Source of the DNA: Epiperipatus broadwayi
Lineage: Eukaryota > Onychophora > Udeonychophora > Euonychophora > Peripatidae
DNA: 64,000 nucleotides
Assembly: GCA_028023455.1 (NCBI GenBank)
Contig: JAQFVV010000003.1
Location: 2,006,001 to 2,070,000 of the forward strand
Direction: 5' to 3'
In this document: one piece after another, positions 10,581 through 22,895 of the stretch
Numbering within the stretch: the stretch's first letter is position 1
Layout: each line of letters begins with the position of its first letter
Notes under the pieces: model-generated
What the model saw: only the letters and a program-made list of their open reading frames with translations
What the model was told of the DNA's origin: nothing
The model's database searches: none
Position numbers and translations under genes: made by a program

Positions 10581-13112
10581 ATGACAGACAAAAATAAAGC
10601 ATGGCCCTTATTCCCAGGAGGCTGTAAAGTCACCAACCAAGGTAGCGGTTGGTGGCCGAAGGCAGTGGGTGCTAAGAATTCCCTGATTGCAGACCCAGGC
10701 TGTCATTTGATGACGACTTTTTATTTAGGTACTTACAACTGCAGATCACTTTCAAGTGAAGGAAGATTGCAAGAATTAGAAGAAGAACTCTCTTATATTA
10801 AATGGGACATTATTGGACTTTGTGAAGTTAGAAGAAAAGGTGAAGAGACAATTGATTTAAAAAGTGGACATATACTCTATTATAAAGGCACAAATATTGG
10901 AAATACAAGTGGAGTAGGATTCATTATAAATAAAAAGTGGAAGAACAATATTGTGGAGATTGATGGTGTATCGGACAGAGTGGCAAGATTAGTTATACAA
11001 CTTAATAGCAGATACCAAATGCAGATAATTCAGGTTTATGCCCCAACAAGTTCTCATAGTGATGAAGTAGTAGAAGATTTTTATATGGATGTACAAAAGG
11101 CTTTTGATCAGAGTAAACACCATTTTAAAATTGTTATGGGAGACTTTAATGCTAGAATTGGTATAAAAATGAAAGATGAAAGTGCTGTGGGTAATTTTGG
11201 TTATGGTAATAGAAATGAGAGAGGACATAGACTTGTGGAGTTTGCAGAAAAAGAAAAACTTTATATTATGAATTCTTTTTTTGAGAAAAATGTTAAAAGG
11301 AAATGGACATGGAAGCATCCAAATGAAGGTACAGCAGAATTGGATTATATTTTGACTAACAGGAAATACATATTTCAAGATTGTAATGTTCTTAATAAAT
11401 TTAACACAGGAAGTGATCATCGATTAGTAAGGTGTAAGATACATGTTAATGTAAAACTAGAGAGACAAAAATTATTAAGGAAAACAATATTTACAGTTGA
11501 TATTCCTAATCTTCAGAAACATTCTAATGAATTTAAATTAGAACTTACAAATCGGTTTCAAGTATTAGTAGATTTTGAACATGATTCAGATTTGAATGAA
11601 ATTAATATGAAAATAACTGATACACTTTTGAAAACTGCAACAAAGATAGCTGGTAGAAAGAAACAGCAATTGACCAATAAAATTTCTACTGAGACTAGAG
11701 AATTTATGAAGAAAAGAAGGAATATGAAGACATACAAAAATGATGCATTAAAAAGAATTGAATATCTCGAATTTTGTAAAATGGTGCAGAAAAGAGTTGA
11801 AAATGATATAAGAAAGTATAACTGTGAACTAGCAAGGAAAGCTGTAGAAGAAAATAAAAGTCTTAAGAATGTAAAACAACATTTTGGTATTGGTAGGAAA
11901 TTTATATCTGCAATAAGAAAAAAAGATGGAATTATTACTAAAAGGAGAGATGACATCATGAAATTGGTAGAAGATTTTTATCAAGAATTATATAGTAATA
12001 AAGAACAAGTACCTCCTATATCTATTACATCTTCCAAATTGCCCAGAATTTTAAATGAAGAAGTGAGACATGCAATTAAATGTATGAAGAAAGGAAAGGC
12101 TCCAGGTAATGATGGAATTATAATTGATATATTAAAAGAAGCAGGTGAAGAAATAGAAAATTTTTTAGCAAAGTTATATACCAAATGTCTAAATGATAAA
12201 GATGTACCGGATGATTGGAAGAATGCAGTAATAATATTAATATTTAAAAAAGGTGATAAAGAAGATATTAGAAATTACAGACCTATCAGCCTTTTATCAG
12301 TTTTATATAAAATTTTTACCAAGATAATTACTACTCGTCTACAGAGAACATTGGATTTCCACCAACCAAGAGAACAAGCTGGATTTAAAAGTGGTTTTAG
12401 TACAGTAGATCATATCCAGGTATTGAGAGAAGTTATAGAAAGGACAAATGAATATGAGTTGCCATTATGCTTAGGATTTGTAGATTATGAAAAGGCATTT
12501 GATTCTATAAACATTTCTTCAGTGATTAAAGCATTAGATCATCAAGGTATAGATCCAGGATATTGTCATATTTTAAAGAATATTTATAAAAATGCAACAG
12601 CAACAATTAGATTACATAATGACACTGGGAAAGTCAACATTGAGAAAGGTGTAAGACAAGGTGACTCCATATCTCCAAAACTTTTTACAGCAGTGCTGCA
12701 TGAAGTATTTTGTGGATTAAAATGGGAAACTAAAGGAGTGAAAGTAAATGGTGATTATTTAAGTCATTTAGATTTCGCAGATGATGTAGTTGTTTTTGCA
12801 AATAATGCTTCAGATCTGCAGGAAATGTTGCAGGAATTATCAGATGAAAGTAGGAAAGTAGGACTAAAGATAAATGTTAAAAAGACTAAAGTAATGTTTA
12901 ATCGATTTGCTCAAAATATGAAAATAAAGATTGATTATGATGAATTAGAAGAAGTTAACAGTTACAAATACCTTGGTCAGATTATTAATACAGATGGAAA
13001 CATAATGGAGGAAATTAATCATAGAATTAAACTTGGTTGGAGTGCTTTTGGTAGAAATAACTTGATACTAAAAGGAAATATGCCTATGTGTTTGAAAAAG
13101 GAAGGTTTTTAA
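10581..13112 (+). CDS. LINE endonuclease-reverse transcriptase, cut short by a frameshift
   Basis: The 843-residue frame encodes the bifunctional protein that nicks target DNA and reverse transcribes the element RNA by target-primed reverse transcription. Residues about 45-285 form the EEP-fold endonuclease: N53 in TYNCRSL, E82 in GLCEVR, D188 and N190 in GDFNARIG, and D279-H280 in GSDHRLV. Residues about 300-500 are a charged linker. RT follows: KGKAPGNDG (505-512), NYRPISLL (565-572), GFVDYEKAFDSI with D635 (motif A), GVRQGDSISPK (690-700, motif B), FADD 732-735 (motif C), VGLKINVKKTK (motif D) and SYKYLGQIINTDG (motif E). The ATG at 10581 is preferred over the one at residue 44 because the N-terminal extension is conserved in the inverted copy. 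An extra A in the run 13095-13099 shifts the frame to a stop at 13110. Confidence 0.95.
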   Translation: MTDKNKAWPLFPGGCKVTNQGSGWWPKAVGAKNSLIADPGCHLMTTFYLGTYNCRSLSSEGRLQELEEELSYIKWDIIGLCEVRRKGEETIDLKSGHILYYKGTNIGNTSGVGFIINKKWKNNIVEIDGVSDRVARLVIQLNSRYQMQIIQVYAPTSSHSDEVVEDFYMDVQKAFDQSKHHFKIVMGDFNARIGIKMKDESAVGNFGYGNRNERGHRLVEFAEKEKLYIMNSFFEKNVKRKWTWKHPNEGTAELDYILTNRKYIFQDCNVLNKFNTGSDHRLVRCKIHVNVKLERQKLLRKTIFTVDIPNLQKHSNEFKLELTNRFQVLVDFEHDSDLNEINMKITDTLLKTATKIAGRKKQQLTNKISTETREFMKKRRNMKTYKNDALKRIEYLEFCKMVQKRVENDIRKYNCELARKAVEENKSLKNVKQHFGIGRKFISAIRKKDGIITKRRDDIMKLVEDFYQELYSNKEQVPPISITSSKLPRILNEEVRHAIKCMKKGKAPGNDGIIIDILKEAGEEIENFLAKLYTKCLNDKDVPDDWKNAVIILIFKKGDKEDIRNYRPISLLSVLYKIFTKIITTRLQRTLDFHQPREQAGFKSGFSTVDHIQVLREVIERTNEYELPLCLGFVDYEKAFDSINISSVIKALDHQGIDPGYCHILKNIYKNATATIRLHNDTGKVNIEKGVRQGDSISPKLFTAVLHEVFCGLKWETKGVKVNGDYLSHLDFADDVVVFANNASDLQEMLQELSDESRKVGLKINVKKTKVMFNRFAQNMKIKIDYDELEEVNSYKYLGQIINTDGNIMEEINHRIKLGWSAFGRNNLILKGNMPMCLKKEGF

Positions 13113-13539
13113 CAAATGTGTTTTACCAGTTCTTACTTATGGATCTGAGACTTGGACACTTAATAGAAGAGCAATTCAGAGACTTCAGACCACTCAAAGA
13201 AGTATGGAGAGATGTATGTTGGGAGTAACAAGAAGAGATCGTAAATGCAATGTATGGGTAAGAGAACAAACAGGTGTTACTGACCTCATTGAAAAAATTA
13301 AAAGATTGAAGTGGAGTTGGGCTGGACATATTGTTAGAAGAGATGATAATAGATGGACAATTGAAATTTTAAACTGGATTCCAAGAGATTGTAAAAGACC
13401 CAGAAAGAGACCACATGTGAGATGGATGGATGAAATAAGAAAGTGTGCAGGGGTGATGTGGAGAAGAGAAGCTAAAGATCAGAGAAGATGGATTAAACTT
13501 GGAGAGACCTTCATCCTGCAGTGGATTGATAATGGTTGA
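13113..13539 (+). pseudogene. C-terminal tail of the LINE protein, out of frame
   Basis: Past the extra A at 13095-13099 the protein continues in the next frame to a stop ending at 13539. It carries the conserved RTE tail: VLPVLTYGSETWTL, then RD-KCNVWVREQTG, WSWAGHIVRRDDNRW and WIPRDCKRPRKRPHVRW. The inverted copy has four instead of five A residues at the matching site, which supports a recent one-base insertion here. This tail follows RT in RTE and related elements, and its function is not well defined. Confidence 0.92.
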
Positions 13540-13556
13540 TAATGATGATGATGATA

Positions 13557-16500
13557 TAAAGCTTTAAATATTGTTTCATATGGTTGTAAAAGCTGGCCAT
13601 ATTAAATAACACAGCTATAAATATTAAAAGTATATTTAAAAATTCGATTTTAATAGTTTAAAATGTATAATTTAATAAATGCTACATTTAAATTTGTAAT
13701 CATATTTAATAATCAAAATTAATATAGTATATTTTTAAAATAAATTTTATGATGGTGAAAATTGTATTTAATTCTATATTTTCTAAATTATTCTTCCAAA
13801 TTTTTTATAATTATTTTATATAATATAATAAGTGTAGCAATTTTATAAATCTAGGCAGAGAAATAGATTAAAAATCGTCTGTCAAAGTTATTAATCATGT
13901 GACTTGTATATTACATATGTTCACACACACGCTTATTTAAAATAATAACAAAGTTTAAAATATTTTAAAAGTTATATTATAGAATTGGATGGAATTATTG
14001 TCTATCATAAAAGCAAATAATAATAAATATTAAGTTAACTATCATATATAATGTTTTAAGTAATGTAATAAAGATGAATACAGATATAATAAAAATTAAA
14101 TATTTTGTTTAAATAAAAATAGCTAAATGGAATAGGTTATTAAGGTTATTTTAAAAGTTATTTTAAATGTTTAAATAATTTTAATAAAATAATAATTGAT
14201 TCAAAAGTAATATTTTAAATAATATTTTTTAAATTTTATTACGTCATAATTTCTAATTTTGAAATTCAAGTCTACTTGAAATTGGAAATATGTAAATTTG
14301 TTTTCAAGCTAAGTAAGAATTAACCAATAGAAATAGGTATTCTTACAGACTATAAATATGAATTGCACGGGGGTATAGGGGGATATTAATAATGTATTGA
14401 AACCGGAGAAAGGTAAATTATAACTATCAAAAAGATAGTATTTTAAAATTTTTAATTTAGTCAATTTTTTTTAGTACTTTCTTATAACTTTATCTGCAAA
14501 AAATTAATTGATAATTTTAAAAGTATTTTTTTGCAAAAGAGAGTTTTAAAATATAATAATTTAGAAACTTCGTGGAAATGATTTTCTAATTTTTAAAGTA
14601 CTTACCAGTCGTATTTTATCTAAAAATTTAACCTAAGCTTCACAATAAAGGATGGATATACTACGAAATAAAATGGATATAAGTTGTAATGCTGAAAAAA
14701 TGTTTGGAATATTTATTGATACAGCTTTATTAATATTTCACCGAAGAACTGTTTTGGTACATAAAAAAAAAACCACAGCTCGGACATTATACGGAGTCTA
14801 AAAAATGTATTGAAATGTATTATTTATAAGTTTATCTAAGATTTATTTTAAAATGGCGATAAGACAGTTATGTCTCATGAATTATTTTATAGAATATTAT
14901 GTTCAAATTAGTAAAGTGTTATATACTTCCTGAAGGTGGCATTTTTTAAAAGTGTTTTCAAGAATTAAAGAAAGAGCCCAGGAAAATATGTAACAGAAGC
15001 GTTTTTTGATATTAAAATATCCGTTCTTAGAATTTTTAAAAATGTATTTAGAAAAGATTTGTTTAAAAGTACTTGAAGTTTTTTATTATTAAAAGAGATT
15101 TATAAAAAATACCAAAACGAAAGTTTAAATGTATCAAGAAGGAAACATAGAAAAAAAAAGTGAACACATGAATAAAAGATGGATCCATGGAAATACAAAT
15201 AGTACTTAAAAGTTTATCGAATATTTTAAAAGTTAAATTAGATGGATTGATGCATCGGATACACAGAGAATATTGGTAGAGAAGATTAAGCAGCCTCACA
15301 GGATTAATTAATATTATGATTTAATAATTATCGTCTTAAATACTAAAACCAAGGATTATTTTCTATAAATTTTATTAAATGGATTAATAATTATTTTTAT
15401 TTTAAACTTTAACGCACTTGGAGAAGAACATTTTTAAAAACTCTAGAGAAAATAATAAACATTTTGGACTTATCAGGAACTATTGTCAAGAAAATATGTA
15501 AATATAGTTTTGATTCCTTTTATTTTGTTAACCTAGTTTAAATCTAAATTTTTTATATAAGATTAGGAAAAACATAAAAACATAAATTTATTAATATTAA
15601 AATTTTATAATATAACAATCTAATAATTTAGCTAAAAATATTTTAATATAAAGTGTATGGGTGTGAATTTTTTTATATCTGCAATGCTCAAGTGGACAAA
15701 GGAAGCCTACTGAACACGATGACTAGATAAAGATTATTGGTAATAATAATAGCTATTGATAATTTATAATGTAAATTTTTTTGTTTTCTTTAGATCATCC
15801 ATAAATTGGAAGAATGAAGTGTAAAAGTTTTTTTTACTTATATGTATCACATTTCATACAACATTTTAAAAAAACATTATAAGATAGGATTGATTTGAAA
15901 ATATGCATAAGACGATTATTTTCATTAGTAATATAATCCAACATAACAAATAATTATGTGATTCTTTAAAAATTTTTCATGTTATTGGATATTCAAATAT
16001 TGTCTAAGTAGATTGTATATGATTAGACATATAGAATAATGAAGTAAGCAGACTTTTCTTGTAGAACAGCTAGTTTGTTTAACTATTAATGAATTTTGTT
16101 TATTGTTTTTGTAAATGCAGATAGTTATTTATCGATGTAAGATGTGGAAAATCTTGAGAAATAATGTTGAGATAGTGGCTTGGAAGTACTTAGTGAACAG
16201 GAAACCAAAATGATGTTTTAAGAAATAGGATGTTATAAGGAATGGAAATAATATTTAGTCTTTATGTGAATATCAGCATAGTTAACAAAGCCCTATGACT
16301 GACACACATTTTATTTGGACAGTGTTTATATTTCTTTAAATAATTGATGTTCTAATAAAGCTGAAGAAATAGCTTTAACATCATCCCTGTACTAGAGGAT
16401 ATTAGGCAGGTAAATGTCATACCTCTTCGCACTGTGCCATGATTTTGAGATATGTTAAGAGTAATACTCTAGCTTTCTTCCTTAATTCTATGCATCTGTT

Positions 16501-18340
16501 TTCGCTATCTTTATTTCATGTAACTGCATCATTCAGTAAGATATATTTAAGAGAAATGATAAATAATTTATAACTTAGGTTGTGCTATCGTTTTTGTATA
16601 AGATTAGTTTATTTGCTTATAAGGAGCAGAATATTGTAACTTAAAATTGAAGATCCAAAGTATCCTAAGGAAAGAAAAGAATCATAGAATCTATTTTGAA
16701 TTTTATTTCGGAAATGAAATATAAATTTTTTTTAAAGTAAGGTATCTAAAGAAAGATATTTTCTTTGAAGTGATAATGATTTAAAATGTTTTAGTATTAT
16801 TTTTTTTAAGAGAAAATAAGTATTGCATATTTTAAAATACAATAGTACAAAGTAAATTATGTAAACAATATGCATAGTATATTTTTTGTTTATTGATTAA
16901 CAGAAATATATTGATGATTACACTTATATCATACTAAAGTAAGGCTTAAAGAAGAATATATTATGATTAGTAAACATTGTGTGATAAATACTAAAATCTA
17001 GTACTGAATTTTGGATAATATTTTGTGTAACATCTTTGACTTTGCAAGATGAAATTTTTTTAATATTTTAAGAAATCCATACTCATTATTTTGTTTCTAT
17101 AGAATGTTTTCCTATGAATTTTTTTTAAAATAAGATAGTTTAACAATATTAAGGATAAAATGTTGTTGCTAATAAAGGAAATAAATATATTTGTAATAAG
17201 TTAACCATAATGAGAAACCAAATAGTAACATTTTTTTTTAATTTTGTCCTAAATCTAAATAAAGATGTAATTGAAATATAAATTATTATTTTTATAACCT
17301 GGTAGATCAAACTGTAAAGTAAAAAAGTTAAGGGTATCCATTGTAAATATTGTAAATAAATTGTTTATTTATTTGTTGTTAATAATAAACTTTGTTAAAT
17401 TTTGTTATTTCAAAAATTTTGTGTCCGAGTTATTTATTTCTCCACATCGCTGCATGAAATTACGATATATGCATAATAACTGAAACAAATATATAATTTT
17501 GCACAAAAGATAAATAGAGAATTATTTTAAGAATTTTAAATATTTTATTGGTATTCATTATAATTAAATAATCATAATCTTACATTATTTTATTGGTCAT
17601 AAATCAGTTATCACAATATTATATTAAATTATATGCTATCAGTTGCCACACATATTTTGTTTATTAGATTATCAAAATCCTACCATGTATTTATTTATTA
17701 TATTCATGAAGGTAAAAGATTATATTATATTATTTCATTATTTTATTATGGTAATAAAATTATAGTAAAAGAAAAGATATACCAAATTAGTTAAACAATA
17801 AAGAATATTATTACTGTTATTTATTATTATTAGTTTAAGTGTAGTAGATTATGACATAAAATCCCTTCTCATATTTTACTACCGTATTTTTAAATTAACT
17901 TAGAATAAACTTTCTGAACCTGAGATTATTTTATTGAGCTAGATTATTACAAATAGAAGATTAAAACTTAATTATTAGTTTAATCTTAGTGAGTAGTAGT
18001 TATTAAAGTCTTAAGAATACTATGAGTTTGTTATTTGAAATAGTAATAAAGGGGGGATAGTGTTCTTATGCCATTGAGGTAGTATCCTGTGGGATATTGG
18101 CTCAATGTAATCTATCTTGTCACCTGTATTTTCACTTCAAGTCTCATGAAAATATTAAATATTTATTTAATTTATTTTTAGAAACTGAACCTTTATTCAT
18201 ATTTTAAATTTGAGCTAGTGAAATATTTTAATTTTAATGCTGAATATTTTAGTTGCTAATTATTAACTGAGATAGAACCTGTTTTATTTCATATCATATA
18301 CTATTCTGAAGTGAAGATGCACAAGAGCAAGGTTAGAATA
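13557..18340. other. A+T-rich sequence with no recognised feature
   Basis: I see long A+T-rich sequence with oligo-A and oligo-T runs. It has no frame longer than about 80 codons with any recognisable motif and no clear repeat structure. Short frames such as 15063-15299 look like chance. Slightly richer spots near 14360-14400 and 16380-16440 could not be assigned. Confidence 0.6.
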
Positions 18341-18345
18341 TATAT

Positions 18346-18382
<37 letters not shown>
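18341..18382. repeat. (TA)n-(TG)n microsatellite
   Basis: An alternating TATATA run passes into TGTGTG with a few interruptions and ends near 18390. A separate (TA)n run follows at about 18535-18558. Confidence 0.9.
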
Positions 18383-18384
<2 letters not shown>

Positions 18385-18899
18385 AGTGTGTTTATAATGG
18401 CATGCATGCTAAAAAAAAAAAAAAATCCAAAATTTTAAATAACAATTTTTTTTTAAATCCCTATAGGTATATATTTTTCTTTTTTTCTATTTTAAAATAG
18501 TTATCTTTTGAAATGGAGTAGGCCTTTGATTCATTATATATATATATATATATATATTGAACTGAATACTTTATCCAATTCAAGGGTTCTATCATGTAAA
18601 TTAGAAAAAAAAAAAACCAAGTTTTATATACGCAATAACACACATACTTATTTATTTTGAAATCTTATATTTTTAATTCTAAGTTGATTTTAGTATAAAA
18701 TATTTTTTTTATGACGCTTGTTTTCTTTTAAAATAATTAAAAGCAAACAAAATTTAATTAGTGCTCTTATATGCATTTTATTTAAACTAAAAAAAAAGTT
18801 TAATGTTGATGTATTTTAAAGCTGAGATTTAGTTTTGTATTTTTTTTTTATAAAAAAAATAATAATCATTTTTGTAAGATTAAGCCTTGTAAGATATTG

Positions 18900-19420
18900 T
18901 TTTTCTAATTAAGATTGTGTGGGAGATAAGGAAGGACATAAATAGCTGTGTAATTTATTTTTTTGTTTGATTAGAGAGGAGGATTCAAAAAGACTATTCT
19001 GTTCATTCAGTTTTTATTGCTCAGCTTCTTCTTATTGAGGATCAATCCAGATTTTAGCTGTTATTGAACTGTTGCATTGTGAAAGTGACTAAATTTTTTT
19101 TTGATATTGGTGCCACGGGAATCACCAAGTTGAATTTCCATTGAACGACAATAACTCTATTTGCCACAATAATAGCAGTCATTCAGATGCCATGCCTGTA
19201 ATATATGCCATGAAGAATCTCCACAACATGATGGGGTGAGCCTTTCCAAAGATGAACCTCTGGAGCTCCAAATTGTGACTTCCATCATGACCTAACTGTC
19301 AAGTCCAGAGTGATCCCAATAATGCCTCCAGACTTCTGAACCTGTAGTAAATGACATGCGTTGTAGAGGACTCTATAAACCGAGCTTTGTGCGAACAACA
19401 GAAATTAATATTATCTCAAG
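18900..19420. other. Less A+T-rich block, unassigned
   Basis: The sequence here is visibly richer in G and C than its surroundings, especially 19010-19390. On the plus strand a short frame reads FFFDIGATG near 19105, faintly like a retroelement protease active site, but it stops at once. No second motif supports that reading. The reverse strand is full of stops. It may be a degraded retroelement or an old exon; I cannot decide. Confidence 0.3.
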
Positions 19421-20029
19421 GTAACTTACCTTTCCATATCAAAATCAGGGCTAAATCTCTAATTAAGTCTCTCACAAATCTCAGCTTAATCTTAAATTAT
19501 ATTTACGATGTGCAATTTATCAATTTAAATATTAATGTATTTTTGTTTATTTTACATTACAATCTTAAAATGTTTTTGCTTGTTCGAGAGTGTAGGGTGA
19601 GTGATATTTTATATGCTTAATAATTTCTCAGTTTTATGATTAACCCTTGTTAAATGCTCAGACCGACCTTAGTAGTTTTCTTTTATTTTTGTTTGTTTGT
19701 TTGCTTCGGCGTTAAACTGAATCAAACTTGGCTTTGTCTAGCGATTTCTAGGATATATGATTTATTTATTTTTGGTAGAGATTTATTTGCTATAATTCAG
19801 ATTGTGTAATTCATGTTTCTTTCTTGTGTGAGACTCACCTTGGCTCGTTTCAATGTACTTGTCCATGAGCGTTTTGCAGAATTATGACATTCTTGGTTCC
19901 AACATTTCTTTTCTGGACTAAGAAAAGCTCGTCTGCACTGTCCCATTATTCTCCACAAACATCCATCTTACTAAATCTCTATAGGGAAAAGGGAATTGGT
20001 TGGGGGAACCACTAGCAAGAAGATATAAG

Positions 20030-20390
20030 CCATTATTGTGTTATAGATAAGAAATGAACTTGTCTGCCTGGGTATTTATGTAGTTCTGCTCGCATACACT
20101 CAATGTTAAGATCTGCTAAGTAAATGTATATCAAGTTTCATGTTTATTTTGTTATTATGTTTAATAAATTTAAAAAGTTCTTATAAGTATTTTGGCTGAC
20201 ATTTGTCTCAGTGTTTTCTCAATTGTCTGAACCACATTCATTAGCTTTTGCTCTCCCTGGGTTTAGTCCAGCACATTCATGTTCGTATATCCTGCCCACC
20301 CTTAAAATAAATGTCTAGTTCCGATTTTCGGACTAGTGGCGCCCTCATGGTCAGGATATATGAAACAAAAATCTTTCGTCTGGCACAATA
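20030..20390. other. Less A+T-rich block with an LTR-end flavour
   Basis: This block contains the small hairpin TCCGATTTTCGGA near 20320. It is followed by GTGGCGCCC, which resembles a lysine-tRNA primer binding site, and the block ends GTCTGGCACA directly before (AT)n at about 20388. No partner repeat or coding sequence was found, so LTR identity is only a suspicion. Confidence 0.25.
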
Positions 20391-21635
20391 TATATATATA
20401 TATTCTATGTGTCAGTTAATTGATAGATTAGAGGGTAAAATTTATTAATAAGGCAGTACTTATATAATTATTTATTCACCGTCTCATATCATTCTCCATT
20501 TATATTAAGAGTTTGCTTTTTGTTTTTATTTTATTAAAATATTTATTTTATTAAAATTTACTGTCTTTAAATGTCTTTCTTCTTTAAGGTATGTTGTATT
20601 CAACATATGTCTATCTATACCATATTATAAGTTGTAAATTTAGAATGTATGATTTCTAACTATTAATTGAATATAGAGTAAATTAACAGCCAGTCAGATA
20701 GTAGCTAGCATAATGGGTAATAACAGATATTGAAGGATTTGATTTGTAATGTGATGATCATAGAGCTATAATTTTCATTATAACTGATGCTCATTAATGA
20801 ATAAAATCATCATCATCTCACCCATAGGCCAAGCACTAAAGAAATAGTATTGAGAGTTATATTTGGATATTAAATTCACAGTCTATTCATGATTCTGTTA
20901 TGTTATATATATATTATTAACATTATTTGTGCACTTTGTAGAAATTTATATAATTTTACTATCTTATATACAGTATCATTTACAAAAAATCAATTCAAAC
21001 TTTATTATCAAATTAAGTGTTGTGAGGTTATTTAAATGGAAACTAAATTGCTATGTTTGATGTAATCTCAACTGTTCTCTTGAATAGCTGATGAAATTAA
21101 GCTTAATTGGTAGAAAAACATGTCCTAAAAGAAATTTAGTTGATTTTTCATCAAATCTTGTATATAAGATTGTAAGTTTCTATAAAATTTTGTAGAAAAT
21201 GTAGATAAATAAAATTAATAGACTACATGTTGATGTGGTATTTAATTAATTAATATTTATATTTCAATATACTTAAAACATTTTTACTCATACTTAAAAC
21301 GTCCATTCCATATAAATTCATGAAACAATGAATAAAAACATCTAGAAAAGATCAATGAGACTCAAAATTAATTCTATGCTAAACCAACACTCTTGAGTTG
21401 GTCCAATTTTCCTGTTTAAATAGAAAAATCGGTATATTAATCTTTAACTGAGGTTTAAAGTTTATATCTGGGCTAGGCATAACTTTTAGTATAATAATTG
21501 ATTTATCATACACATTTATGTATTTATCTATTATGATTACAGAAAGTTTGAGACTTGTATATCAACATGTAATGCACACTAGCATGCAAGGGTGTACACA
21601 AACACACACCCTCTCCCTTGCGTGCACACACAAAC

Positions 21636-21643
21636 ACACAAAC

Positions 21644-21714
<71 letters not shown>
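21636..21714. repeat. (AT)n microsatellite
   Basis: About 75 bases of nearly pure AT repeat, preceded by a CA-rich stretch at 21593-21640. The translated frames across it are artefacts. Confidence 0.97.
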
Positions 21715-21715
<1 letters not shown>

Positions 21716-21855
21716 AGTGATATAAATATAATAAACAAAATATACTAGAATAACTCTACAAAATTAAAAACACCTATTTAAAATTAAAAAATATTTTTTT
21801 TGCTATAGCCAGCTTATGAATTCTTCTACCATCTTGAGTAGCACTACAATGTAAA

Positions 21856-22895
21856 GTCACCCAACAGTAATGTTCCCATGTGAATGGCCAACTTTCCACA
21901 AATTGTGAATACTAACACAATTACACTGTTTATTCAACACATTATCTGTACTATTTGTAAAATATGACTCTTTAATTTTTCTTTTTTTCAAGTCATTTTC
22001 CACATGCAAAAAAAAAAACACTATCAAAGCAGAATTCTCCATTACAAATCACTGCACATTCTGCAAAAACAGATTTATACCTATCCAGTCTGGGGATAGA
22101 GATGTTTTGAAATGCTTGTTAATAGCTATTGGCATGATCATTATATAACACCAGTAATACAAGATTATTAAATTAAGTCACATGATATATGACTTGTCTT
22201 CCTAGCAATTATATAATAATTCATGCTCCCTAACTCATTTTTAATGCACATTTAGTCTCCCTGATGTAACTATATCCACCACTTTATATATAATATAACA
22301 TTTGTTAATGACTTATTGGAAGTGGGATATGGTAGAAAAAATATTTTATATGCACTATATAAGGTTGGAAATAAATGGAGAAGAGATAATATTGAAAAAA
22401 AAGTGGATAACATTGTCTTATATAAATGATATTGTGTATAATAAGATTACATCATGGTATTTGCTGATTTTAATATTGAATTTAAAATTGGGACAAATAC
22501 TGGAAGGTTAGTTATTAGGACAAGATTGTATTGATAAAGTCAACAAATCTAATATTATACATAAAATGGTATGTCATTGTGGATATAGTTGCATTGGGAA
22601 AAATAAAGGTGCATTAAAAAAAGTGTTAGGGAACATGGATTATTATATAATAAATTATATTGTTCTGCAGATAGGTAAAAATCTGTTTTTGCAGAACATG
22701 CTGTGATTTGTAGTGAAGAATTCTGCTTTAATAGCGTTTTTGTTTTGTATGTGGAAAATTGTTTGAAAAAAAAAATTAAGAAGTTATATTTTATAAATAG
22801 TACAGATAATGTGTTAAATAAATAGTGTAATTGTGTTAGTATTCACAGTTTATGGAACATTAGCCATTCACATGGGGACATTATTGTTATTTGAC
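21856..22895. mobile_element. Non-autonomous element with long terminal inverted repeats
   Basis: The outer ~230 bases (21856-22085) are an imperfect reverse complement of 22670-22895. For example, CCATGTGAATGGCC on the left answers GGCCATTCACATGG-like sequence on the right. A second pair of inverted blocks lies inside (22207-22285 against 22565-22650), with roughly 100 extra bases on the left arm. The 22302-22511 frame in the centre has no recognisable transposase motif. The structure suggests a foldback or MITE-like DNA element of about 1040 bp. The target duplication is unclear because flanks and ends are A+T-rich. Confidence 0.6.

Larger units (their letters stand above)
10287..13556 (+). 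mobile_element. Full-length RTE-clade non-LTR retrotransposon
   Basis: The element is about 3.27 kb: a 294-base 5' UTR, one long EN-RT frame (10581-13539, with one frameshift) and a very short 3' end that runs straight into (TGATGA)n-like sequence at 13538-13556. A single ORF, an apurinic-type endonuclease, an RT with an FADD motif C and a simple-repeat 3' tail instead of poly-A are typical of the RTE clade. Its 5' end matches that of the inverted neighbour to within a base or two. A target-site duplication was not found. It has one disabling mutation that I can see. Confidence 0.92.

Noticed and set aside
20338-20346. TGGCGCCC as a lysine-tRNA primer binding site.
   Set aside because: No LTR pair or coding region is linked to it.
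21518-21748. 76-residue frame ending in YIYIYI.
   Set aside because: Translation of CA and TA microsatellites.
22302-22511. 69-residue frame in the TIR element as a transposase.
   Set aside because: No DDE, zinc-finger or helix-turn-helix signature; composition is that of A+T-rich noise.
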